Shown piece after piece: positions 1-5,342 of a DNA stretch of 7,470 nucleotides (positions are counted from its first letter, which is position 1; each line of letters starts with the position of its first letter). Source of the stretch: Alistipes sp. Its GTDB lineage: Bacteria; Bacteroidota; Bacteroidia; Bacteroidales; Rikenellaceae. The stretch lies in NCBI GenBank assembly GCA_009774895.1, contig VSOO01000068.1:1-7470 (forward strand). The letters run 5' to 3'. The notes beneath the pieces are model-generated. The model made no database searches. It was not told the DNA's origin and saw only the letters and a program-made list of their open reading frames with translations. A program made the position numbers and the translations under genes.

Positions 1-1524
1 GCGGTGTACTGCCGCGACAGGTTTTTCGTGACGTTTGTCTGTGAGCGCTCTTTCGGGGCATTCATCCGCAAGCTCATCCGCGACCGCTGTGTCGGAGTGT
101 GCGAACGCATTCTTTGCGTCGGGGCATGCGTCCGCAGGTGCGCCGGCATAGCGGCACTCCAATGCCTCGGGCAGCTGCGGCCACGGCTTCAGCGGCAGGA
201 TCATGGCCCGGTCGCGGAGCGGATCGCCCGTGCCGAAATCGAAAGCTCCGGGCGTCTCCTTGAACCGCACGGGCAGGTCGCCGCGGTAGCCGAGGCGTTC
301 GTAGAATGCGCGCAGCGCGTCGTCGGCGGGGATGAGCAGCAGGGCGGCATCACCCCGTTCGCGCGCCTGCGCTTCGGCGCGGCGCAGGAGCTCCGTGGCA
401 AGGCCCCGGCCCCGGCGGTCGCGTGCCGTCGCCACGCCGTACACATAGGTCACGCGCCCCGCTTCGCACTCGAAAGGCACGGCGTGGAGCATGGCTGCGA
501 GTCCCGAGGCCTCGACGTGCACGAGCATGCGGCGGCGGTCGTAGGCGTGGATGAGAAAGGCGTCGATGAATGCGTCGTCGTCGCCGAACGCCTCGCGCCA
601 CAGCCTGCGCACGGCCCGCTCGTCGGGCGCGAGCTTCAGGGCGGCGTACTTGCGGAGCCGGAGTGCGGGGTGGTAGGAGCTTTTGGCCCGGCGCAGGCCC
701 TCGATGCCGAGGTCCTCCTCGCGGTTGATGCGGGTGTAGCGGGCCGGCAGGTGCTCGGCGAAGGTGCGGTTGATGAGCGCGAATGCGCCGTCGTAGTTCG
801 TGTCGGCCTTCTCCACGTGGGTGTCGAACGTGTGTTCGTTCACCGCCGAGCCGAAAGTGAAGGCCACGAGCGTGTCGCCCGCGTAGAGACAGCCTCCGGT
901 CAGGCCGAGCGTCTCGAAGCAGTCGAATGCCTCCTGCATGGCCCGCTGCTCGGCTCCGAGCTCCGATGCGGGGCGGTCGGCATGCTCCGCGCGCCAGCGG
1001 CGTTCGAGCCGCAGGCATTCGGCGAAGCGGTCGGGGGTCAGCGCCTCGGAGCGGGAGTCGGGCCAGAGGCGGAGGAAGCGGTTGATGGGGTTGCGCTTGG
1101 ACTGGTAGCGGCGCCCGGGGAGCGTGCGCAGCGCCTCGGCGTCGTAGACGTAGTCGTCCGTCGCGGGGTCGGAGGCGAGGGCATACTCCTCGCCGGCAGC
1201 GCTCCGCAGGTGCGCGCACGCCGCCTCGTCGAGCCCCGCGAGCCGCAGCCGCTGGCCGTGGGCTCGGGCGTCGGCCTCCAGCTGCGGAAGCACCGACACG
1301 AAGTCGCCGGGACCCAGCGGCTGCATGTAGCCGAGGCGTCCGCCGCCGCCGATGCGGAAGCGGACGACCAGAAATCCCTCGACCACGGCCCAGCGGCTGT
1401 CGTAGAGAAAGCGCCAGCAGTACATGTTGGCGAAAGCGAAGTCGCAGTTCTCGGTCTCCGAGCGGAGGGTGAAGCGTTCGATCGCGGCCCGGTCTTCGGG
1501 CCGTACGGGTTTGAAGTCGATCAT
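1..1524 (-). CDS. DUF2156 (LPG-synthase C-terminal-like) and GNAT acyltransferase fusion, 3' end outside window
   Basis: The frame is open for 508 codons from ATG 1524 to the left edge, with no stop inside the window. Residues 1-295 look like the Bacteroidales DUF2156 / phosphatidylglycerol lysyltransferase C-terminal family: start MIDFKPV, then QSKRNPINRF (139-150), HVEKADTNYDGA (236-247) and INREEDLGIEGLRRAK (266-281). Residues 300-440 form a GNAT domain. It has LWREAFGDDDAF (308-319), a beta-4 strand VTYVYGVAT, the acetyl-CoA loop R371-G-R-G374-L-A376, and AFYERLGYRG (406-415). By family knowledge both halves are GNAT-fold acyl or aminoacyl transferases. The substrate is unknown and a lipid or peptidoglycan-linked target is only inference. 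From memory, relatives in Bacteroides are often two adjacent genes, so this looks like a fusion. Residues 455-508 match nothing I know. The start was chosen because it begins the conserved N-terminus; the frame stays open upstream to 1782. It lies 37 nt after the LtaS-like gene and is probably in its operon. Confidence 0.85.
   Translation of the reverse strand, partial: MIDFKPVRPEDRAAIERFTLRSETENCDFAFANMYCWRFLYDSRWAVVEGFLVVRFRIGGGGRLGYMQPLGPGDFVSVLPQLEADARAHGQRLRLAGLDEAACAHLRSAAGEEYALASDPATDDYVYDAEALRTLPGRRYQSKRNPINRFLRLWPDSRSEALTPDRFAECLRLERRWRAEHADRPASELGAEQRAMQEAFDCFETLGLTGGCLYAGDTLVAFTFGSAVNEHTFDTHVEKADTNYDGAFALINRTFAEHLPARYTRINREEDLGIEGLRRAKSSYHPALRLRKYAALKLAPDERAVRRLWREAFGDDDAFIDAFLIHAYDRRRMLVHVEASGLAAMLHAVPFECEAGRVTYVYGVATARDRRGRGLATELLRRAEAQARERGDAALLLIPADDALRAFYERLGYRGDLPVRFKETPGAFDFGTGDPLRDRAMILPLKPWPQLPEALECRYAGAPADACPDAKNAFAHSDTAVADELADECPERALTDKRHEKPVAAVHR
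53..135. repeat. Imperfect 17-nt direct repeat in the C-terminal tail of the GNAT fusion
   Basis: The 17-mers at 53-69 and 119-135 differ at two positions (TCGGGGCATTCATCCGC versus TCGGGGCATGCGTCCGC) and are 66 nt, or 22 codons, apart. On the coding strand they give ADACPDA and ADECPER, so the tail may contain a degenerate 22-residue repeat. Outside the core the two units are only weakly alike. The left edge of the window cuts off any further copy. Confidence 0.4.
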
Positions 1525-1561
1525 GCGGTGTACCACGGCAAATATTGAGCAAATCCGCGCG

Positions 1562-3475
1562 CTACCGGGGCACGACGTAACTTTTCCGCTCGATGTGCGC
1601 GTAGTATTGCTGGATGAGCGCCTTGAAGCGGTCGGCGAGCGAATCGGGGTCGTCGGTCCGGCCCCCCCCCGCACGGTCGGTAACGCTCGGCTCGCGTTCG
1701 TCGAACCGCAGGATGCGGTCGTTCGTCACGGCCCGGAATCCGGCTTCGTAGCCCACGCTCCACACCGGGCGTCCGGGTTCGTTCAGCACGTCGCGCCCGA
1801 AAGCGAAGTAGGGTTCGCGGCAGCCCGTGAGTCCCAGCACCGTGGGCATGATGTCGAGCTGCTGCGCCGTGTCGTCCGAGGAGCCCCTGAGGGCGCCGTC
1901 GGGCGTGTAGAGGAAGCCGATGATGCGGCAGTTGCCGGGGTAGGAGAGGGTCTCGGGCGCGAATTTCTCCGACGACACGTGGTCCGCCACGAAGACGAAG
2001 AGCGTGCGCCGGAACCATTCGCGGTCGCCGTAGCGCTCGAAGAAGCGGCGGAACGCCAGGTCGTCGTACGCCGCGCCGCGGTGGATGCGCGTGTATCCCT
2101 CGGGCAGCACCGGTTCGTACTGCTCGGGCACCACGAACGGATGGTGGGCGCTGATGGTGAACAGCGCGGCGAAAAAGGGCTCGGGCATGCGCTCCAGCTC
2201 CTCGCCGGCGTATTGCAGGAAAGGCTCGTCCCAGATGCCCCAGTATCCGTCGAAGTCGCCGCCGCCGTGGTGCGCCTCGTAGTCCTCGCGGCTGAAGAGC
2301 CGCTCGATGCCCGCCGAACGGGCATAGGCTCCGAAGCCCATCGAGCCCCGCTCCGAGCCGCAGAAGAAAGCCGTGGAGTAGCCCATGTCGCGCAGGATGG
2401 CGGGGAGCTGGCGGCTCTCGCCGAGCGACTGGGGCAGCAGCACGAAAGGCGTTTTGAACGAGGGCATGCTGCCCAGCACCGACGGCATGGCCTGGATCGA
2501 ACGCGTGCCGTTGGCGTACATGCGGCGGAAGCAGTAGCCGTCGCGCATGAGCGAGTCGAGGAACGGGGTGAAGCCCCGGTGTTCGCACCCCTCGTAGGCC
2601 TCGGGCATGAGGTAGGCCGAATGCTCGGCGGACATGCTCTCCATGATGAAGATCATGACGTTGCGGCCGCTCAGATCGACCGCCGCCGTGTCGGCCGGCA
2701 GGTGGTAGGGGGTGAATCGCCGCGCGAGCTCCTCCTCCGCGAAGTAGCGTTCGTAGCGTATGCTGCCGTTGCCCGCGGTGCGCAGCACGCAGAAGGGGTT
2801 GCTCAGAATCAGGTTGGCCCGGGCGTTGTCCGAGGCGTAGAGCGCCGCGTTCGAGAGGGTGATGGGGCGGGTCATGCGGGTCATGCCGCCGCGTGCGCCG
2901 GCGATGCAGAGCCCCGCGGCCACCCCCAGCACGAGGGTGTTGGCCGCATAAAACGCCGCGCCGTGCAGCCGTGAGCGGATGGGCGTGCGGTAGCGGTATC
3001 CGACGGCCAAAAGGAGCGTGATGAGCACGAAGCAGAGCGTCACGGCCCAGTTTTCGGCCGTGAATTTCAGCAGGAGCGACGCCGTGTTGGAGTTGTCGGC
3101 GAAGAAGACCTCGTCGGCCGTGATGCGCTTCTGCGTGTAGCGGAAGTACACGGCGTCGGAGAGGTTGAGCGCCGCGACGAGCAGGCTGTTCGCCGCCAGG
3201 TAGTATCCGAACTGTATGCGCCGCCACCACCTGCGCTCGCGGAAGCGGAACGGCACGAGCGACAGCAGCACGAACGCCCCGTCGGCGTAGACGACCGAGG
3301 CGGTGTCGAAGCGCCACGCCCCGGCGGCCAGCTGCCCCAGTTCGCTCCAGGCGAGGGGCCCGATGGCCGCGGCGTTGGCGAGGTAGAACACCGCGCGGCA
3401 GAGAAAGAGCACGATGTATACGAGCGCGATGCGCCACACGAGCATCGTGAGGGCGCTGTGCGGGCGGCGTTCCAT
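1562..3475 (-). CDS. LtaS-family membrane phosphotransferase (alkaline phosphatase/sulfatase superfamily)
   Basis: This encodes 637 residues, the usual size for LTA synthase-like proteins. About five hydrophobic segments (near 11-33, 60-76, 88-110, 142-160 and 172-194) precede an exported catalytic domain (about 270-590). Expected active-site elements are present: metal-ligand E279 in MIFIMES, nucleophile T324 in NGTRS, WGIWDE (412-417), H444 in SAHHPF, and D498-H499 in FVADHVS. By family knowledge such enzymes move phosphoglycerol or phosphoethanolamine from phospholipid to a glycan, lipid or polymer at the outer face of the inner membrane. Gram-negative Bacteroidota lack classical LTA, so the acceptor is unknown. 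ATG 3475 sits 1 nt past the nadC stop and gives a basic N-terminus followed by the first membrane segment. Met11 (3445) is a possible alternative; an upstream in-frame ATG at 3532 would overlap nadC by about 55 nt and is less likely. A G9 run encodes part of A602-G605 near the C-terminus. Confidence 0.9.
   Translation of the reverse strand: MERRPHSALTMLVWRIALVYIVLFLCRAVFYLANAAAIGPLAWSELGQLAAGAWRFDTASVVYADGAFVLLSLVPFRFRERRWWRRIQFGYYLAANSLLVAALNLSDAVYFRYTQKRITADEVFFADNSNTASLLLKFTAENWAVTLCFVLITLLLAVGYRYRTPIRSRLHGAAFYAANTLVLGVAAGLCIAGARGGMTRMTRPITLSNAALYASDNARANLILSNPFCVLRTAGNGSIRYERYFAEEELARRFTPYHLPADTAAVDLSGRNVMIFIMESMSAEHSAYLMPEAYEGCEHRGFTPFLDSLMRDGYCFRRMYANGTRSIQAMPSVLGSMPSFKTPFVLLPQSLGESRQLPAILRDMGYSTAFFCGSERGSMGFGAYARSAGIERLFSREDYEAHHGGGDFDGYWGIWDEPFLQYAGEELERMPEPFFAALFTISAHHPFVVPEQYEPVLPEGYTRIHRGAAYDDLAFRRFFERYGDREWFRRTLFVFVADHVSSEKFAPETLSYPGNCRIIGFLYTPDGALRGSSDDTAQQLDIMPTVLGLTGCREPYFAFGRDVLNEPGRPVWSVGYEAGFRAVTNDRILRFDEREPSVTDRAGGGRTDDPDSLADRFKALIQQYYAHIERKSYVVPR
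1662..1670 (-). repeat. Nine-base homopolymer (C9 on +, G9 on coding strand)
   Basis: An uninterrupted run of nine C on the plus strand reads as G9 in the LtaS-like gene, covering the end of Ala602 through most of Gly605. I noticed no comparably long single-base run elsewhere in the window. Runs of this length are prone to replication and transcription slippage in many bacteria. Loss of one G moves translation into the frame of the downstream DUF2156-GNAT gene. Gain of one G gives a stop at 1521-1523 and an altered tail. Confidence 0.9.
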
Positions 3476-3476
3476 G

Positions 3477-4331
3477 CTATTCGCAGGCTTTGAGCGACAT
3501 GTCGAGCGACCGGATCTGGTGCGTGAGCGCACCTACCGAGATGAAGTCCACGCCCGTCTCGGCGTAGTCGCGCAGCGTGTCGAGCGTGATGCCGCCGCTC
3601 GACTCGGTTTCGCAGCGGCCCGCCACGCGGCGCACCGCCTCGCGCGTCTGCTCTACCGTGAAGTTGTCGAACATGATGCGGTCGGCACCCCCCGCGGCGA
3701 ATACGAGGTCCACCTCCTCCGGTTTGCGTATTTCGCACTCGATGGGCAGGTCGCGGCCGTGGGCGCGCAGGTATTCGCGGGCGCCGCGCACGGCTTCGGT
3801 AATGCCGCCGGCGAAGTCGATGTGGTTGTCTTTCAGCAGAATCATGTCGAAAAGTCCGATGCGGTGGTTTTCGCCGCCGCCGATCTTCACGGCCATCTTG
3901 TCCAGCACGCGCATGCCGGGCGTGGTCTTGCGCGTGTCGAGCACCCGGGTGCGGAGGTCCGCCAGCCGGTCGGCATAGACCGCGGTCTGCGTCGCCACGC
4001 CGCTCATGCGCTGCATGATGTTCAGCACGATGCGCTCGGCCTGCAACAGGGTGTGGAGCCTGCCCTCCACGTAGAACGCCACGTCGCCGGGGTGCACGCG
4101 CGCGCCGTCCTCCAGCAGCTGCTCGAAGCGCACCTCGGGGTCGAGGCGGCGGAACACCCGCCGGGCGATCTCCACGCCCGCCAGCACGCCCTCCTGCTTG
4201 CACAGCAGCCGCATGCGGCCCCGCTCGTCGCGCGGTATGCAGCACAGCGTGGTGTGGTCGCCGTCGCCTATGTCCTCCTTGATCGCCAGTTCGATCAGTT
4301 CATCCACGAAAGGTTCGTATTCCTTTTTCAT
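3477..4331 (-). CDS. nadC: Nicotinate-nucleotide diphosphorylase (carboxylating), quinolinate phosphoribosyltransferase
   Basis: NadC converts quinolinate and PRPP to nicotinate mononucleotide, CO2 and pyrophosphate, the entry to NAD from the de novo pathway, in the cytoplasm. The 284-residue length is typical. The family signatures appear in order: KEDIGDGDHTT (18-28), ERIVLNIMQRMSGVAT (99-114), LDTRKTTPGMR (131-141), MAVKIGGGENHRIGLFD (146-162), ILLKDNHI (164-171), the ECE strand (198-200), MFDN (220-223), SSGGI (244-248) and GVDFISVGALTH (260-271). Basic and acidic residues that bind quinolinate and PRPP in known NadC enzymes (R134, K135, H156, R157, K167, E199, D222 region) are all in place, so it should be active. 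ATG 4331 follows an A-rich stretch (AUAAAAAGAG) rather than a strong Shine-Dalgarno, as is usual in this phylum. The gene is first in its operon, with a promoter about 160 nt upstream. No nadA or nadB is visible here. Confidence 0.97.
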   Translation of the reverse strand: MKKEYEPFVDELIELAIKEDIGDGDHTTLCCIPRDERGRMRLLCKQEGVLAGVEIARRVFRRLDPEVRFEQLLEDGARVHPGDVAFYVEGRLHTLLQAERIVLNIMQRMSGVATQTAVYADRLADLRTRVLDTRKTTPGMRVLDKMAVKIGGGENHRIGLFDMILLKDNHIDFAGGITEAVRGAREYLRAHGRDLPIECEIRKPEEVDLVFAAGGADRIMFDNFTVEQTREAVRRVAGRCETESSGGITLDTLRDYAETGVDFISVGALTHQIRSLDMSLKACE

Positions 4332-4485
4332 CTCTTTTTATGGTGTTACGTGTGTGCGGCCCGCCCCGGCGCTTCGCTCGGGGTGCGGGATTTCGTTGTC
4401 CGGTCCTCGCTGCGGGAGCCTCCGCGCGCAGCCTCGCACGCGATGGCGCCGCATCCGTGCGGCGACGGGTCCCGCTGCGGACCGG
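4332..4485 (-). promoter_or_regulatory. Structured 5' leader of nadC with three hairpins
   Basis: Between the predicted transcription start (about 4485) and the nadC ATG lies a leader of about 150 nt with three compact inverted repeats. The first (4447-4464) is a perfect 7-bp stem CGCCGCA/TGCGGCG around the loop TCCG. The second (4409-4432) has outer stem GCTGCG/CGCAGC, inner stem GGA/TCC and a 3-nt bulge. The third (4364-4383) pairs CCCCG-GCG with CGC-CGGGG, with one bulged T (A on the transcript) and a 3-nt loop. The structure could set nadC expression by attenuation or RNA stability. I do not recognise it as a described NAD riboswitch. In such GC-rich DNA some hairpins arise by chance, so the role is inference. 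Confidence 0.45.
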
Positions 4486-4490
4486 CGGTG

Positions 4491-4498
4491 CAAAGTTA
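4491..4498 (-). promoter_or_regulatory. Bacteroidota -7 promoter element for nadC
   Basis: On the minus strand this reads TAACTTTG, an exact match to the TAnnTTTG -7 element used by the Bacteroidota primary sigma factor, and it is followed by C as is common. It sits in an A/T-richer pocket (GTAAAAATCCG just upstream) within otherwise GC-rich DNA. The -33 element is poor: only a T-rich ATTTCC lies near the right distance and no clear TTG was found. The distance to the nadC start implies a leader of about 150 nt. Confidence 0.65.
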
Positions 4499-4576
4499 CG
4501 GATTTTTACGATGCGGAAATGCTCCGGCAGGGCAATTTTTTCGGTCGCGGCGACACGGATGTTGCGGCTCCGGGAA

Positions 4577-4629
4577 ACGAAAGACGGGAAGAAGTCCGGA
4601 GGTCGTTTCCGTCTTTCTTCCCGTTTCGT
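4577..4629. repeat. Long inverted repeat (15 paired bases with a 2-nt bulge)
   Basis: The arm ACGGGAAGAA (4584-4593) is perfectly complementary to TTCTTCCCGT (4615-4624). The stem is extended by ACGAA (4577-4581) pairing with TTCGT (4625-4629) across a bulged AG. The loop is 21 nt. An alternative register also exists, pairing GAAAGACGG with CCGTCTTTC. It lies upstream of the nadC promoter and about 240 nt beyond the lipoprotein stop. On the minus strand the 3' side is pyrimidine-rich but has no clean U-run. It could be a late terminator or RNA-processing site for the receptor-lipoprotein operon, or a protein-binding site. Confidence 0.55.
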
Positions 4630-4631
4630 GA

Positions 4632-4648
4632 GGCAGTGCGGCACTGCC
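4632..4648. repeat. Perfect 7-bp hairpin directly beside the long inverted repeat
   Basis: GGCAGTG (4632-4638) pairs exactly with CACTGCC (4642-4648) around the three-base loop CGG. It begins 2 nt from the longer inverted repeat at 4577-4629, so a transcript in either direction would carry two stacked hairpins. No U-tract follows on either strand, so a classical intrinsic terminator is not supported. Confidence 0.5.
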
Positions 4649-4673
4649 GGGTCCGATGGCATGCTCCGCCCGG

Positions 4674-4841
4674 TGCGGCGGGCTTCCGTTTGTGCGCCGG
4701 ACGTTGCGGTCCTGCAGCGGCTTTCCTGTCCTGTGCGCGACGCTGGAGGCTTGCGCCGGCTTTCCGGTCGCGTGCGCCGCCGGGGTTTCGCGGCCGGTGT
4801 GTGGGTGCGCCGCCGGGGTTCCGCGGCGGCTTTCCCCGCCG
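4674..4841. repeat. Degenerate GC-rich tandem repeat, about five units of 33-41 nt
   Basis: The clearest pair is the 22-mers at 4773-4794 and 4806-4827, which share 21 of 22 bases and are 33 nt apart (TGCGCCGCCGGGGTT, then T or C, then CGCGGC). A GGCTTTCC-type core recurs at 4717-4726, 4755-4765 and 4825-4835, with a variant at 4678-4688. A TGCGCCGG/TGCGCGAC-type core recurs at 4693-4700, 4733-4740 and 4752-4760. On the minus strand it reads through as a Gly-Lys-Pro/Ala-Ala-His-Thr-like peptide, but I see no supported gene there. It begins about 30 nt past the lipoprotein stop. Confidence 0.5.
4824..4841 (-). terminator. Possible terminator hairpin after the lipoprotein gene
   Basis: CGGCGG (4824-4829) and CCGCCG (4836-4841) form an all-GC 6-bp stem with a 6-nt loop, about 30 nt beyond the lipoprotein stop codon. 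No U-run follows, and the stem is also part of the tandem-repeat block. The terminator call is therefore weak. Confidence 0.25.
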
Positions 4842-4870
4842 GTCATCGCCGCGCCCGCCGGAGCTCGGGA

Positions 4871-5329
4871 TCAGTCGAGCTCCTCGCCGTCGTAGACCAC
4901 GCGGTAGCCCATGCAGTCGAACTCCACGTGCAGGCGGTCTTCGGGCTCGGCGTCGGCCACGGTGCCCTTGAGCGCCGTGATCGCATACTGCTCGTAGGGC
5001 CGTCCGCCCATGAGGGGCACGACCCGTGCGGCTTCGAGCGTCAGCAGGTCGTCCGTGCTGTGGAGGTAGCCGATACCCGGCACGTCCATGGTCAGCGGCG
5101 GCATCTGGGGCACGAACTGCGTGTCGTACATGCGCATCGTGAGCGTGCCGTCCGTGTCGCCCGCGAGGCTGAAGCGCTTGCCGTCGTAGGTGTGACACTG
5201 CGTCGCGTCGCTCAGGAGGGTGACGGTCAGCCGGCCCGTGAAGTGCTCGATGTCGGGTCCGTAGTCCTTGTCGTCGTCGCAGGCCGCGAGCGATGCGGCG
5301 GCAAACAGAAGAAGCAGAAATTTTTTCAT
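4871..5329 (-). CDS. Small surface-type lipoprotein, calycin/lipocalin-like
   Basis: The protein has 152 residues. Residues 1-16 are a lipoprotein signal peptide (MKK, then a Leu/Ala-rich core) with lipobox LAAC, so Cys17 would be lipidated. The next residues are DDDKD. An acidic stretch right after the cysteine resembles the Bacteroidota lipoprotein export signal that sends lipoproteins to the cell surface. The mature part alternates short beta-like strands (TGRLTVTLL, GTLTMRMYD, LTMDVPGI, DRLHVEFDCMGYRVVYDG). The pattern recalls the calycin-like lipoproteins common in Bacteroides, but this is recognition of style, not a strong motif match. Cys45 and Cys139 could form a disulfide. The ATG lies 13 nt after the receptor stop, so the two are very likely co-transcribed and may work together as a surface ligand-binding protein and its transporter. 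The ligand is unknown. Confidence 0.8.
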   Translation of the reverse strand: MKKFLLLLFAAASLAACDDDKDYGPDIEHFTGRLTVTLLSDATQCHTYDGKRFSLAGDTDGTLTMRMYDTQFVPQMPPLTMDVPGIGYLHSTDDLLTLEAARVVPLMGGRPYEQYAITALKGTVADAEPEDRLHVEFDCMGYRVVYDGEELD

Positions 5330-5342
5330 TGTCTATCGCGTT

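Larger units (their letters stand above)
4332..4870. other. Gene-free interval between the receptor-lipoprotein operon and the nadC operon
   Basis: These 539 nt contain several long open frames on both strands, as any GC-rich DNA does, but none with a recognisable protein. From the lipoprotein end it holds a possible terminator hairpin, the degenerate tandem repeat, two adjacent hairpins, the nadC promoter and the hairpin-rich nadC leader. No tRNA, rRNA or known riboswitch was recognised. Confidence 0.6.

Noticed and set aside
1..1533. Nine-base direct repeat GCGGTGTAC at 1-9 and 1525-1533 flanking the GNAT fusion
   Set aside because: Too short to be meaningful, the flanking bases differ, and one copy is inside the coding sequence at the window edge; no transposase or insertion hallmark is present.
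4..1548. 514-codon plus-strand open frame
   Set aside because: It has no recognisable protein content, is Val/Arg/Ala/Glu-rich as expected for the antisense of a GC-rich gene, and lies opposite the well-supported DUF2156-GNAT gene.
350..1552. 400-codon minus-strand frame beginning MLNICRG
   Set aside because: An Arg/Pro/Ala-rich frame without motifs; the frame starting at 1524 on the same strand carries the DUF2156 and GNAT signatures.
1424..2974. 516-codon plus-strand frame
   Set aside because: Antisense shadow of the LtaS-like gene; no domain recognisable.
1521..3437. 638-codon minus-strand frame overlapping the LtaS-like gene
   Set aside because: Arg/His/Ala-rich out-of-frame translation. 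The frame ending at 1562 holds all the catalytic motifs and membrane segments.
3476..3532. Upstream start at 3532 for the LtaS-like gene
   Set aside because: It would add a 19-residue Arg/Ser-rich extension inside the nadC coding sequence; ATG 3475 directly after the nadC stop is more natural.
4674..4841. CRISPR array
   Set aside because: The units are imperfect and adjacent with no unique spacers of regular length, and no cas gene is nearby.
4496..4846. 116-codon minus-strand frame with Gly-Lys-Pro-like repeats
   Set aside because: Its repeats follow from the degenerate DNA repeat, it overlaps two hairpins and the nadC promoter, and it resembles no protein I know. Other frames here are equally open.
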